Assembly: GCF_010093535.1 (NCBI RefSeq)
Contig: NW_022985202.1
Location: 209,741 to 273,740 of the forward strand
From: Lindgomyces ingoldianus
Lineage: Eukaryota; Ascomycota; Dothideomycetes; Pleosporales; Lindgomycetaceae
Direction of reading: 5' to 3'
DNA: 64,000 nucleotides
Under the pieces are notes generated by a model. That model was given only the letters and a program-made list of their open reading frames with translations. It made no database searches and was not told where the DNA came from. Below are positions 1-11,687 of the stretch, piece by piece. Position numbers and translations under genes: made by a program. How positions within the stretch are numbered: position 1 is the stretch's first letter; every line of letters starts with the position of its first letter.

Positions 1-1937
1 TTTTTTATAACCTCTAATAGCTATCTTTTTAGGAATATAAAGAAGCCTAGGTCTACTAGGTTAACTACTATACCTGCTTATTTAGTAAGGTTTTAATTTA
101 AAAAGTTTACTTTTACTCTAAAGTCTATTATAGCTTAGCAGTAGTAAAAAAAGGTTAGACCTTTAATAGCTTTTAAAAAGAATATAAGTGTTACTTTTAC
201 AGCACTAGGCCTAGCTTTTTAAGTACTTGCTGCTACTACTTTTTACTCTTTTAAGTATTCTACCTAGCTTATAAGACATAGGGGGAGGCGTCTTAGGGCG
301 CAGCTTTTTCTGCTAGGTTGTTCTTTTTAAAGGGGCAGTTTCTTTGCACATAGCCCTACTTATAATAGTTATAGTAGCCCCCTTTTTTTTAGTTTTTAGC
401 CTTTTATACTTTTTTAGCTTTTAACTTTTAAAGCTTAGCAGCTATAAAGTTATAAAGCTTTATATTATTTTTTTAGTGTTAGTTGCTTTAGAGTTTTTTA
501 TAACTTACTTAGCTTTTTAAGAGGTGTTCTGCTTCTTTTAGAGGCCTCTTGCTACCTCTATAGTTCTCTTCTGCCTAGAGAACCTGCTAGTACTAGTTAG
601 CTTCTATCTCTAATTTAAAAAGACTACTTTACACTCTTAGTTAAAAGTCTAGCCTATACTACACTTTCCTATTTAAGGCAAAGAAAAAGTTATATATTAA
701 GTTTTAATTTAAGTTATTTAAAGCTTTAATAAAGTTAATATCCTCTTACTAAGTTTTAAAATAGTTAAGAAGTTTAGTAAAAATTTAATTTTTTTAATTT
801 ATATTTTTAATTTTTTACTTAGCTAAATTTTTTTTTTTTTAAGCATATTTAAGAAAGCTTAATAGCGTTTCTTTTATAAAGCCTTAGTGTACTTAGGTTA
901 GGTAGTTAACTGTAGAGATTACACATACTACCTTATTCTAACAGTTGCAGGGGTCCTCCTCTAGGTAGCGCTAGCAGAACTCTACTTATAATGCTGCATT
1001 TAAAAAGACTAAAAAGTTTTAGATATATTTTTTATAGCTTTTAATATATGCTTATAGTTACTTATAAAACTTTTTTTTAAACTTTAAAAGTTAGTTAGGC
1101 TTAAGCAACTATAGCCTAAAAAGGGTGCCTATAGGGGCAGCTGTCCTAGGTAGAAATAATAAGGGTTAGCTAGTAGCTGTCTATAAGGGGGCTGCTAGCC
1201 CTGGCCCTACAGGGGTTAGGTTATTATAAAGGGAGTTATAAGGCTTTTAAAAGGATTATAATGTTTTTTTTAATTAGTCTTTTTAAAGTTATTTTAGTTT
1301 TCTTTTTTTTTTTTTTACTTTTTTTTTTAGTTTTTCTTGTTAGATCTTAGCATCTAGTTAAGTAATGTTACTTATTATAATCTTCTCTAAAAGTGTCTTA
1401 GCCTAGGTAAAAAAGTCTAGGGGTGGCAGTCTCTAAAAGGGTTACGTAGATGTCCCCCCTTTATTAGGTAGTCTGTCTGTAGAGGGAGTCTGTAAGTCTT
1501 GTACAACGCTAGCTTAGGTAGCAATAGTTATGCTAGGTATTATTAGGTAAGTAAAGGATTGTATTGTAAAAAATAAGGTATATACTTTATAATTAAAAGG
1601 TGTATTAACTAATAAAGGTGTAACTATAACATAGAAGTATAATTAATACTTACTTAATTTCTAAGGTAATTCTTTACTATCTAAAAAGGGCTTTTACAAC
1701 TAGCTATATACTTCTCTAGAGAGCTAGGTACAGCAGCGCTAGTAGCGACAGATCTAGTATGCTGTAGGTCCAGTTTAAAGTATTACCTGTCTAGGATGCC
1801 TAGCTTTTTAGGCGAGGTAGGCATTGTCTAGGAAGTGCGGGGTTAACAGCACAGTTTGGGAGTTGTCCAGGACTGCCTAGTGCAGTCTAGGCCAGTCTAC
1901 GACAGCCTAGGAAACACCTGGATAGCCGGTCGTTACA
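1..1937 (-). mobile_element. RIP-degraded LTR (Ty3/Gypsy-like) retrotransposon, gag part
   Basis: On the minus strand at 376-332 the codons read Y-Y-N-Y-Y-K-stop-G-Y-V-Q-R-N-C-P. If the TAC/TAT codons at the zinc positions were Cys and His before G-to-A or C-to-T changes, the spacing is exactly C-x2-C-x4-H-x4-C, the nucleocapsid zinc knuckle of retrotransposon Gag. The minus strand upstream of it (about 1400-400) contains gag-like broken reading frames. The element's 5' end is probably near 1937, where the minus strand starts TGTAACG, a typical LTR start. Pol would lie to the left, outside the window. Assignment to Ty3/Gypsy rather than another LTR group is an inference, because no pol is visible. 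Confidence 0.6.
1690..1937 (-). repeat. Possible LTR segment, less RIP-mutated
   Basis: This block keeps many CA/TG dinucleotides and a higher GC content than its surroundings, with several near-repeats of a CTAGG/CAGTC motif. On the minus strand it opens with TGTAACGACC, consistent with a TG...CA-bounded LTR of the retrotransposon to its left. The other end is not clear and the partner LTR is not in the window. Confidence 0.3.
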
Positions 1938-3699
1938 AAAAAGTAAAAGGCAAAATAACTTAACTATATAAAAAATTCTGCCTAGTGTTTACTAGCTACT
2001 TAAATAAATAAAAAAAGAAATTTTTACTTAGTTACTAACTATTTAGAAAATAAGCTAGAGACTACTTCTAGCTATAAAAGTAAGCCTAAGAGCTATATAT
2101 AAAATACATTTTAAACTATGTAATATTATATAAGTATATATTTAATTAATAGATAAGCTTATGCGCACACTATATATAAAGCTACTAAAGAAGATGCGCT
2201 AGAGCTTTTTACTAAATATAATACTCTAGGTTGTACAACTTTTATATAAAGCTTCTAAATTAGGACTGTATTAGTTTAAGACATACTATAACTACTATAA
2301 AAAAAAGCTATATATGCACATTTTTTTATATAACTCTTACCTTTTAATTACTAATAAAGAAGAGCACACATTTAGTATTACTAGCTTATAAATAGACAAC
2401 ACTTTAAGCATTATAATAAAGAATTTTGCGTAAAAAGAAAAAAAAACTATAAAAAGCAAAGTTTTATATAAAAAGTAAAACTATTTTAGTAAAAAAGTAG
2501 CTTATTAAGTTTAATAGTAGAAGAATTAAACTTACACATAACATAGTAGTTTTTACTTAAAAAAGATAAGTAAGCTACTTTTATATAATTAACTTAGAAA
2601 ATAAAAATACTGCATAATAATATGTTAAGTAATATATAAAAAAAAGTATATATTGCATTTATGTGTTAACTAAAGGCAGCATTTAACCTGTCTATTACTA
2701 CATAAACTATAAACCCTTTACATAATAATATTAACACACTTAACATATAAATCTAATAGTAGATAGATAATAGTAAGTATAGTCTTATTTTTTTACTATT
2801 ATAGCTTAATTATGTAAAGCTGTTTATCTTTATAAATAGATTATTTACTAATAATAAAAACTTTAGCTTATAGCTAAGATTTTTAATTATATTAAGTAAT
2901 AAAAACTATATAAAGTAAAGTAACTACTTTAAAATACTAAGTAACATTATACACTAAAATTTTACTAAGTGTAAAAGAGTAACTAAGAGTGTCTTTACTA
3001 GTAAACTATATAAAATAGTTAAAAAGTTTAATAATATAATTACACTTAGTATAACTTTATAGTAAATTATATAAATGCTTAAACTACTACTAATTTTAGT
3101 AGTAATTTACATAAATTTAAAGTTTTTATATAATTACTTTATTAAGCTAAGCACTACTAGTAAAAAGTAACTTATAATTAACATTATATTACTTTATAAA
3201 TTATATAAAAAAAGAGAAATTACTAAAATAAAGTAAATTAATAGTAAAAATAACTTAGTAAATATATATATAAAAAAAACACTAAACTAGGCTTTTTAAT
3301 TATTAGTCCTAACTAACTACCTCTCTGTCTAGATAGAAGCATCTGTAGACTAGCTAAATTCTGTGCGCAAAGATGCTCTAAACTAACTAGACTAATAACA
3401 CTTTTATATAAAGCTTATTTTTTTTATTTTTTTATTATACACACTTATTTTTCTTATTACAAAATTAAAAGAAAAAGATATGTAAAAAAAATAGTTTATT
3501 TATTTAGTATATAAAAGAAAAAAAAGCTACTACCTTTTATATATAGTAGTTATAATGCAGACTACAGCTCTACTATACGCATAAAGCGTAGGTATTAGCC
3601 TAGAAGTTAGCTAACATATAACACTTAATAATAAAAAAGCACTAGTAGTGCTACTATAATAATAAGCATATAAAGTTGCTAAAACTTAACTATAACATA
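1938..3699. other. AT-rich RIP-mutated DNA, no recognisable gene
   Basis: About 1.8 kb of very AT-rich sequence between the retrotransposon fragment and the Fot1-like element. It is full of TATA-type repeats and stops in all frames. It is probably older transposon sequence, but I could not identify any protein remnant. Confidence 0.6.
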
Positions 3700-3739
3700 G
3701 TCCACAAGCGAATGTTCAACACAAGCGAGTGTTCCGCCC
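3700..3739. repeat. Probable terminal inverted repeat end of the Fot1-like element
   Basis: Two adjacent near-copies of the same short motif (ACAAGCGAATGTTC, then ACAAGCGAGTGTTC) follow a TA dinucleotide. Fot1 and Pot-type TIRs commonly contain such an internally duplicated motif and insert at TA. The matching inverted copy is not visible and would be in the gap. Confidence 0.45.
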
Positions 3740-3815
3740 TACTACTAAATTTAACTTTAAAGACTATTAATTTAACAACATAAAAATATACTATATAAAA
3801 TAAACTACTATAGAA

Positions 3816-5085
3816 TTATTTAATATCCTTGCATGTATAAGAGTTATGCCTAGGCTTATTGCAGCGCTTGCAGCGCTGTGCGCGCGCTGCGCTGCTTTTA
3901 GCAGTTAACTTCTTCTAAGGCATTTTACTACTTTTTACTATACTAGCAAGCTTTTAAGTACTTAACTTAAAGCTTTAATAACTTATTAGAGTTTTTTCTT
4001 TTTAAATTTACTTTTTTTTATACTGCTTACGCTTTATAGCTGCCTTATAGGCTCTCTCTAGGGCAGCTGCTTAATTGCGCTGTAGAACAGTAACATAAGC
4101 TATTTTAGTAGCGCCCTTACTTAGCTGCTTTGCTAGATTAAGCATAGCAAAAAAAAATAAATTTTAATGCTTTTAAATCTAATTATATAGTAGAGTTAAC
4201 TAAGCCTTAACTTTATAAGAATTACTAAGTGTTTAAGCCTCCTAGGCAGTATTTAGTAGTAGAGTAGCTAGCTAATTAGGTAGCTGTATATTAAGCTTTA
4301 AAAGCACTAGCTCTAGGTTAAATAGGACTAGTCCTATAGCTCTAAAGCCTGCGCAGATATTATCTGTTGTAATTAAGTAACTAAATGCTGCTTTAAAAGC
4401 TAGTAGAAAGGTTAGCTTGTTAATATAGTTAATCTAGTAGTAGATTAACTAGCTAATTTTAGTACTGTACACGCGCTTTAACAGCAAAAAGCAGCTAACG
4501 TTAAGCAGCTGTAGAATATGTAACGCGTGTGCTAGCATACAGAGCGCTATAATACGCCTCTGCTTACAAAGCTCTAGGAATTTAATAGAGTAATAGCTCT
4601 TATAGCTATTAAAAATAAGCAGCTACTATAAGCCTACTAAGTAATTTTTTATGTGCAGATTAAAGTGCTCTAGCTATGTAATTCTATGTTTATTAGTTAT
4701 CTAGCTGTTATTGCTAACACTAATAGCCTAGTCTTTTAGTATATCTTTATCTTTATACTAGGCAGATAGGTAATGCTTGCCTTTAAAGATTATGTACAGA
4801 GGTATTGCCTACCTATCTGCGTTAATGCCTGCAATAACTGTCACCTATTTATAGTTGCCTAGCTGTATAGCCTTTAGCTAATTACATCTATCTATGCCTA
4901 TAATAACTATTTAGCTTAATATAACCCCTATTTAAAAGCCTATCTTATTAAAATTATATATGTCTTAATCTATAATGCTATACTTTAATTATGTAGCCTT
5001 TACAAGCTTAAACTACTTACTTATAATTACTAGATCTTTGCATTTTACTTATTAGTAATTATACAGTTAGCTAAGGTAAGTTTTA
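3816..5085 (-). pseudogene. Fot1/pogo-like DDE transposase, inactivated by RIP
   Basis: On the minus strand, 4964-4935 reads DIYNFNKIGF, matching the family motif around the first catalytic aspartate (NFDETGF type). The Asp codon at 4947-4949 is now AAT (Asn). Then come VTVIAGINADR-stop-AIPLYIIFKGKH around 4842-4755, the typical segment following the first acid, and further on LHILQLLNVSCFLLLKR (about 4540-4480), the degraded HTSHxLQPLDVxxFxPLK motif. Near the C-terminus (3872-3831) an intact C-x2-C-x4-H-x4-C zinc knuckle remains, followed by a stop at 3816-3818. Many internal TAG/TAA codons fit RIP of CAG/TGG. The N-terminal half is lost in the gap. The gene is clearly non-functional. Confidence 0.85.
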
Positions 5086-5956
5086 NNNNNNNNNNNNNNN
5101 NNNNNNNNNNNNNNNNNNNNNNNNNNNNNNNNNNNNNNNNNNNNNNNNNNNNNNNNNNNNNNNNNNNNNNNNNNNNNNNNNNNNNNNNNNNNNNNNNNNN
5201 NNNNNNNNNNNNNNNNNNNNNNNNNNNNNNNNNNNNNNNNNNNNNNNNNNNNNNNNNNNNNNNNNNNNNNNNNNNNNNNNNNNNNNNNNNNNNNNNNNNN
5301 NNNNNNNNNNNNNNNNNNNNNNNNNNNNNNNNNNNNNNNNNNNNNNNNNNNNNNNNNNNNNNNNNNNNNNNNNNNNNNNNNNNNNNNNNNNNNNNNNNNN
5401 NNNNNNNNNNNNNNNNNNNNNNNNNNNNNNNNNNNNNNNNNNNNNNNNNNNNNNNNNNNNNNNNNNNNNNNNNNNNNNNNNNNNNNNNNNNNNNNNNNNN
5501 NNNNNNNNNNNNNNNNNNNNNNNNNNNNNNNNNNNNNNNNNNNNNNNNNNNNNNNNNNNNNNNNNNNNNNNNNNNNNNNNNNNNNNNNNNNNNNNNNNNN
5601 NNNNNNNNNNNNNNNNNNNNNNNNNNNNNNNNNNNNNNNNNNNNNNNNNNNNNNNNNNNNNNNNNNNNNNNNNNNNNNNNNNNNNNNNNNNNNNNNNNNN
5701 NNNNNNNNNNNNNNNNNNNNNNNNNNNNNNNNNNNNNNNNNNNNNNNNNNNNNNNNNNNNNNNNNNNNNNNNNNNNNNNNNNNNNNNNNNNNNNNNNNNN
5801 NNNNNNNNNNNNNNNNNNNNNNNNNNNNNNNNNNNNNNNNNNNNNNNNNNNNNNNNNNNNNNNNNNNNNNNNNNNNNNNNNNNNNNNNNNNNNNNNNNNN
5901 NNNNNNNNNNNNNNNNNNNNNNNNNNNNNNNNNNNNNNNNNNNNNNNNNNNNNNNN
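5086..5956. other. Assembly gap (871 N)
   Basis: Unresolved bases inside the transposon island, flanked on the right by poly-A/poly-T-like tracts. It hides the upstream half of the Fot1-like transposase and its second TIR. Any open frame across it is meaningless. Confidence 1.
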
Positions 5957-6685
5957 AAAAAAAAAAAAGTAAAAAAAAAAAAAAACTTTATTATATACAC
6001 TTTTTTACACACTTACCTATATAAAGATTTTATACTATTCTAGCATAAAACTTTATATAAAATAGTTTATACACTACTAAATTACTTATAAAGTAAGTGT
6101 ATAAAGGCTAAATAATAATAGCTTAAAATACTTTATACTATTTATAAAGCTATTTATATAGTGTAACTAGCTTATCTTAATATATAGTATTACTAAGGCA
6201 AGTCTTAATAAATAAAGTAAAGTAAAAGTAAAATATAATTAAATAAACTTATATAAATAAAAAGAAGGTAATACATATAAAAAGTAACTTTTTAGATAAA
6301 AAAAAAAGTTGCTAGTGTCTATATATAGCAGCAGCATTATAATCTAGATATAAGTAATTGCGCACAAGCAGAACTATATATTAATTAATACAATTAATTA
6401 ATTATCCTATACATTATATCTAAACCCATCATTCATCTTAGGAAGCCTAGAAACAGTGCTTTAATCTGACAATACTATAAGCAGCTAGCTGTTGGAGCCT
6501 ATTCAACACTACCGTTTCTTCAAAGTATTCCCTCACCGCTCTCCCTCCCTCGCTTTCTAAGTTCCCAAAGTGCTAGCTGCAGCCATGCCTGTTGCTGATA
6601 CCCTAATAAAAAAAATTCGATCAATACTAGCATTCCTCAGAGTTTGAGTAATTTCACGCCATTCGGATTCGCTCACGTTTTTCCC

Positions 6686-7153
6686 ATGTCCCTCGCGGTA
6701 TCTGCATCCCGGGAGTTCACGCAACTCCTCTGGTGACTCATCCGGCGAAAGCCACTTTCCGTATTGAAAATATATGACTTGTTTTCCTTGAATTTCAGTC
6801 CGCTAGAGATTTACTAGCTCGGCATTTGTGTTCAGTCCGAGTTCTCTGGTTTTTTGGTCTTCTGTTTCCTTCGATGCTCTTTCCGACAGTGTTGCCGCCT
6901 GGCTCGGTCCTGATTCACAAGCCTCCGACTGTAAATGGGCCAATATCAGTCTTTCTACTTCCAATATTGATCAAATCGGGAACGGATCTGTTATCGATTT
7001 CTTCAAGTATGCCATTCTCACCACCAGCGCCAATGGAGAATACCGGTAGGTCTGCAACTCTAATCCGTCTACCCGCTCCCCTGAGATTGTCTGACATTGT
7101 ATAGATGGCTGAATGCTCAATACTCTCGCTTGAACAAGCAGGTTCTACTTTAG
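6686..7153 (+). CDS. Hypothetical 101-residue protein, three exons
   Basis: No family recognised. A model that keeps frame is 6686-6732, 6836-7045 and 7105-7153 (306 bp in total). The second intron (7046-7104) has a good GTAGGT donor, a CTGAC branch site and TATAG acceptor. The first (6733-6835) uses GTGACT and a TTCAG acceptor with a second possible acceptor upstream. The middle exon is the most protein-like part and ends in a Tyr/Asn-rich segment. No signal peptide or clear domain is seen. It is the first non-repetitive DNA next to the RIP island, so it could be a lineage-specific or decayed gene. The start is uncertain. Confidence 0.3.
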
Positions 7154-8470
7154 GAGTTTTTCTTCAAGCCGCCTTCGCCTTGCGGAGCCAATTGCAACTG
7201 TACACCCGCACCCTGGTTTTCGGCACTAACCTTGCGTTGCGAAGAGGCTTAGACGAACCTAGATCTTGAAAATAATCTTGAAAATAGCGTGATCATCTCT
7301 CTTAGAACCCAACGCGGTTAGAAGGAGCTCACTCGGAAAAGTCCGCAGAAGCCGCTAATCATATCGCGGCGCCGTACCAATCGAATAAAGCTATCTCAGG
7401 TATATCTTGGGGCAAGTATTTGCATATAACATGAGCTCCGAGAACCGTCAAACCCACATGTTGCGAAACACTAGCCTGATTGCCATGTCTACGACATCTC
7501 TTGCCTGCGTGGGCTACTTGAACTATCTCCAAACTGTAGCCGTCAATGCGACAGCTGGGGCACCATTAAATGTCATTGCTTTATCCCGTACCGCGCTGCT
7601 TTACAGCGCCATGCAACTCGAACCTGCTAACGCTAATTTCTGCTAGCTTCACACTCTAGATGCACATTATCATGCTTCTTCCGCGAGTGCCAGCTTTGGA
7701 CAATGAGAGGCGGGGATCACCAACATCATCGGTTAACGAATACCACCTACGACACTGCATTATAACTGATCGGTCAGGGGCTACAATAGTATACGCTTTA
7801 ATATATCTCTTTTGTGATGGGGGATCACTTGAAGAATGTCACCGTTTCAATCTTCAAGGACACAACTAGTTAAGCCCCTTGTTGAAGAGAAATATATGGA
7901 TGCCAGAATCCAGAGTTTGGACCTGGCGGATAAAATTACGATGGGAATGGCGGGGTGGTTTGAGAGAAGAGGGGTTGGAGTGTGGGATGTAGAGGTTGTC
8001 GGAACAGAAGATGTGGAAGAGTGTGGGAAGGTGCATGTGCGTGGTGGAATTTTATACAACTCTAGGGCTCGGTTAACTTCTGTCCATGGCTAGGGTAAAG
8101 GAAGGGCCGAGAGTGGGAAACAATATGACGGCGGAATTGAGAAGGAAAACGGTTCCTAGTTGTGTGGATCACATCACCGCGTAAGTGAATGCAAGGATGA
8201 AGATAGCACGCACGAATAAGACTCCAATGCGTACAGAGCAAGGAAGGAAGTCGATTTATATTGGCACTGAGCTCCGTATATCGGTTCTACAATTGTGTCA
8301 GAAATTGATATGATCATCAGAGAGTGAAACGGACAGCCTATCATGAGCTTACCGGGGAAGTCCTGTCGCAGAACGCGCTTCGCGAAAACCCCAACTCCAT
8401 ATCCCCTTCGTCATGAACCATGTCAAAAGCTGCAGCACGTACTAAGTGTGCTAAGCCTTTCCCCAACTTC
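7154..8470. other. Region without recognisable gene
   Basis: Normal composition, with only short ORFs. One ATG ORF of 71 codons (7431-7646, plus) encodes a moderately hydrophobic peptide with no family I know. A G/A-rich purine block lies at about 7900-8170. Nothing else stands out. Confidence 0.5.
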
Positions 8471-8680
8471 TCAGACAATATACTTATCCTGCTTCCCTTC
8501 CTTCCTCAGGTACGCATACGTCGCCTCCGAAAGCCCAGCTACAGCCATTGTCGCCACAGCTCCAACGATACAATCTTGTCGATTGTATCCTGTAACGATA
8601 CAGAGGAGGTACATAACGAGGAGGAGGAGGTACGTGAAGCGGAAGAGAGCGAGGGCGATTGCATCAGTTGTTGATGGCAT
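8471..8680 (-). CDS. Possible 69-residue two-helix membrane protein
   Basis: ATG at 8678-8680. After a short polar start there is a strongly hydrophobic stretch (residues about 8-30, with a run of leucines). After a loop containing NRQDC comes a second Ala/Val-rich helix (about 37-57) and a short charged tail. This is the pattern of a small two-pass membrane protein. No family is recognised and the opposite strand is also open, so coding status rests only on the hydrophobic pattern. An intron near the 3' end cannot be excluded. Confidence 0.35.
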   Translation of the reverse strand: MPSTTDAIALALFRFTYLLLLVMYLLCIVTGYNRQDCIVGAVATMAVAGLSEATYAYLRKEGKQDKYIV

Positions 8681-9878
8681 CTTTGGTAGGATAGAATATA
8701 GTTGGACTGAGATGGATTTGTCAGTTGGCTCGAATAAGGTTGTTTGTTTAGTGTTGGTTGGGCTTCAGATTTGCAGGTGTTTTGTGGTGATGGAGAGAGA
8801 GTGAAGAAGGTAGAGATGAGGTGGTCTTATTATGGTAGGGAAGCAATGTGAAGAACGTGACGCCTCCGTGAAAGTTCGGAGGTGAAAGGTGGGAAAGGAT
8901 CTTGGGAGTGAAAGTGACTTATTCGATCATTTTTCTTTGGCATGAAAAGAGCTCACAAAAATGAGGAGAGTGATAAAGAGTTTGTGGATAGATCTCGCAT
9001 TGGTGCTACTGTAAATCCATTGCTGCCTGTGAATACTCATAACTAGCTTTCTAAAGTTGGGGATTGGGCGTTAACATTTGACCTCTCCAAAAATTTCGGC
9101 ACCTTCGGAAAGGATTTGAAATGACAGTCAATGTTCTTCTCTATTCTTCTTCTTCTCTACACTTTTCTCCGCATGTTTCCATCTGCTACCCCTCCGCTAG
9201 AGGTTTGCGCCTGATTTGGAAATTTGGTGCCTCCTCCGCTATCCACATTCGAATACTTCAGAGGAAAAAAATGAACAAAATCGGAATGTACTCGACCAGT
9301 CGGGGAAGCATATATCTCACTGATAGGCGGAGGCTTGTAGCGACAAAGGTGGATGTATCTAGTTTTACTCCGTGAGAGAAGTGAATAACTTGACTTTTTT
9401 AGGGATATGGGAAGTTGAAGAAGGGCCACTTATTCTTTAACGGCTCCACACCCATCCATGTCTGATTAAATTCCCCTTCTAGGATTTCTCCAGGGGTCCA
9501 AAATTGAACCAGTTCGGAGATGGGATCTGGCTGGAATCAAATTTTTGGAACCAGGTAACCAGATATCGCGGGGCTACACATACAGCGAAGGTAAGAAGGA
9601 CCTAGTGCCACGCTAAATCGGCTCTAGAACGGCAAGCACTATGTATATATGGTCAATTGCACAGTTGCACGAACAGAGTGAGATAGAAATAAAAGCGTTA
9701 TGAGTAACTGTAGCAAAAGGCTTAGCCTTGTATTAATTATGGAGTGATTGCGACGTGAGCCTGTAAAGTGTTGGCTCACGGGACCATTCAGGCAATTTAC
9801 AAAGCCATCCACAGATACCATGGAACCAGGAGGGTGAGGCCCAGAATTTAGATGCAGCCTCTTATTATCGTTAAGGCC
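8681..9878. other. Region without recognisable gene
   Basis: Contains an 84-codon ATG ORF at 9121-9375 (plus) with no recognisable feature, and otherwise only short frames. It is likely intergenic or promoter sequence for the minus-strand ORF at 8680. Confidence 0.5.
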
Positions 9879-10830
9879 CTATCGTCCCTCGCCGTCCAAC
9901 CAGCTCAGTAATGGAGTCCTGAACAAGGCCCCAGCTTCGGGAGCGACGTTCTGGACATAGTGAAAGGAGAATATTATTGCATCGCCAGTCCCTTCGTTTG
10001 CCATGCGCGCAATAGTGAATGAAATAGTCAGAGCCACGACGCCTTTGAAGATGATGAGGGTTGTCGTGTTGGTGATGATGTTGCAGATGATGAACGTAGT
10101 AAAGATGATGGTGGCACAAGCGAGCACTCGGTAGATGAACAGATCCGCTGGCATGCTATAGTCGGCACTGTTGATGAGGTTGAAGAGTTTCGATCTGCGA
10201 ACTTCTTGAAATAACGAATGGTTTGATTGGATGGCGAACGGTTGGTGCTGGGGCAGGCTGAGGCAGTTTTCTTTTAACGCAGCGAAAATGATTCCTTGAA
10301 GACATGCATCAGTGATCAATCTAGAAACTACTGGTATAAACTCACTTTGAGGCTTCTGTAAGGACGTCGTTGGGTATATTCCTCTAGCGGTGAAATGTCT
10401 CGATGACTTGGTGTGCCGAAAGCTCGTTGGACTGAGAGATTTTCGCCTTATCGTCCATTCCAAGATCGTCGAGTATCCCAAGTTCACTAGCAATCTTATC
10501 AACCATGACCCAAGACCTTAATTCCGCCACTTTTTCCTTGAGCTCCTTAAGCTTCTCTATATTGGCCGCGGATTCTTTCTCTAATTTTCTAGCCCTTTTG
10601 TCGAGAGATGCGAAATCTTCCCAGGTAACGGACTTGCGCTGGCTCCTCTCATAGAGATTTTGGCAGTACCATAGCCCTCGGAGTAGAACATGTAACCAGG
10701 CATAGACGATAAAAGGCTTTCCCGGCAGCTGACCGACCAAAAATACGGTGATTTTGATGCAGACGACGAATAGGATGTGGCTGAGTATACACCGAATGGC
10801 AAACTTGACTGTGTTTGCTATAGTAAGCAT
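9879..10830 (-). CDS. Unrecognised multi-pass membrane protein with central coiled coil
   Basis: Two long open blocks on the minus strand. The first (10830 to about 10390) starts at an ATG and has two hydrophobic segments (residues about 10-35 and 45-65), followed by a Lys/Glu-rich amphipathic stretch (about residues 75-115) that looks like a coiled coil. The second (about 10375-9879) is in another frame. It probably loses an intron of about 50 bp (GTGAGT donor near 10345, CAAG acceptor), then shows two or more membrane helices and ends at a TAG. The join between blocks needs an intron near 10430-10376 that I could not fix with confidence. It may instead be a frameshifted gene. No family is recognised. 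Confidence 0.4.
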
Positions 10831-10890
10831 GATGACTGCGTTTTCGTGTTCTTTTAGGTGGAGATGTGTCTGGAGCGGGAGATTTTCGTC

Positions 10891-11300
10891 TCAGAGGTTG
10901 AGAGTTTTTGACACTCTGCTCTGGAGTTGCAGTGATTGCAGCGGGTCATAGCTTCCATTCGTAGAAGCATTCAAGATAATGCAGTAGGCAAGTACTGATT
11001 CCTTGTAGATACTGTTCTTGCGTTGCTGGGGGAAAGGAAAGGCAGTGGCGAAGCTTGTTGAAGGGGAATTGAGGTTTCCCTTATGTCGAGCTTTCATCAA
11101 TCCAGAACGAACGCACCCTGGGATTGAAGGTAATTCAAAACCAGTGACATGGAAGCAACAGCGGTTAGTCCGAATTCTACACACAAACGGTATAGCGCAC
11201 GCCAAAAAATACTCATAAACACAGCCCCACACAAAAAGTCCTTGTAAGCACCCCCGCCATAATTCTCGAAAATAGTACCATGGGCTCCGGTGGCGTTCAT
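10891..11300 (-). CDS. Unrecognised small membrane protein, broken or two-exon
   Basis: The first block starts at ATG 11298-11300 and encodes 67 residues, with a Gly-rich start (FENYGGGAY) and two hydrophobic segments. A second block in another frame (about 11095-10891) is Ser/Asn/Gln-rich. A GTGCGT donor near 11115 and ATAAG acceptor near 11080 could join them, but the frame is not cleanly kept by that pair. It lies 60 bp upstream of the membrane protein at 10830, on the same strand. Function unknown. Confidence 0.3.
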
Positions 11301-11687
11301 TTTAAGGGCTGGATTAATTTAGCGAGATCTCGGAATCTAGTCGTAATTCTGAGTAGAAAAGAGACAGACAAGTACATGTGGACGTCCCTGAAAGGAACTC
11401 TCCTAACTGCACTGCCAGACGACCAACTCTGAACTTCATCCCATCCCAATTCAACCCCTCCAGTTCCTCAATACATCTAAACTCCTTATTTTCCCCCTCA
11501 TCCTATTCTCAGCCCACCCAACCAACCCCCTCATCGCCCACCACCCTTCTTGCCGCCCCAACCTTCCTTATTTATTTTCTTGCCACACCACCTCCTCCGC
11601 CACAAACTCCCCGATCTATAGCCCCACCACCATAACCCTTACCCTCCATAGTGCTACCTTAAGCCCAGCCACTGGTGAACGGAGATG
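11301..11687. other. Pyrimidine-rich intergenic DNA
   Basis: About 11400-11640 is strongly C/T-rich on the plus strand, with many CCACC and CTCC runs. No supported gene. It may be 5' flanking DNA of the minus-strand ORF at 11300. Confidence 0.5.

Larger units (their letters stand above)
3700..5085 (-). mobile_element. Fot1/pogo-type DNA transposon (Tc1/mariner superfamily), RIP-degraded, partial
   Basis: A decayed transposase fills the minus strand from 3816 into the N gap. Its 3' side is followed after about 80 bp by a GC-richer motif at 3700-3739 that looks like an element end. Fot1-like elements are about 1.9 kb, so the other end would fall inside the gap, near 5.6 kb. The type is set by the transposase motifs described in the next entry. 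Confidence 0.75.
1..6425. repeat. AT-rich, RIP-mutated transposon island
   Basis: The whole stretch is extremely rich in TpA and poor in CpA/TpG compared with the rest of the window. Coding remnants recognisable as transposon proteins have Cys (TGC/TGT) turned into Tyr (TAC/TAT), Gln or Trp turned into TAG, and Asp/Glu turned into Asn/Lys. That is what RIP does: C-to-T at CpA on either strand. Composition returns to normal within a few dozen bases around 6425. No host gene is visible. The island is interrupted by a run of N at 5086-5956. Confidence 0.9.

Noticed and set aside
5083..6012. Long apparent minus-strand reading frame
   Set aside because: It consists almost entirely of N; an artefact of the assembly gap.
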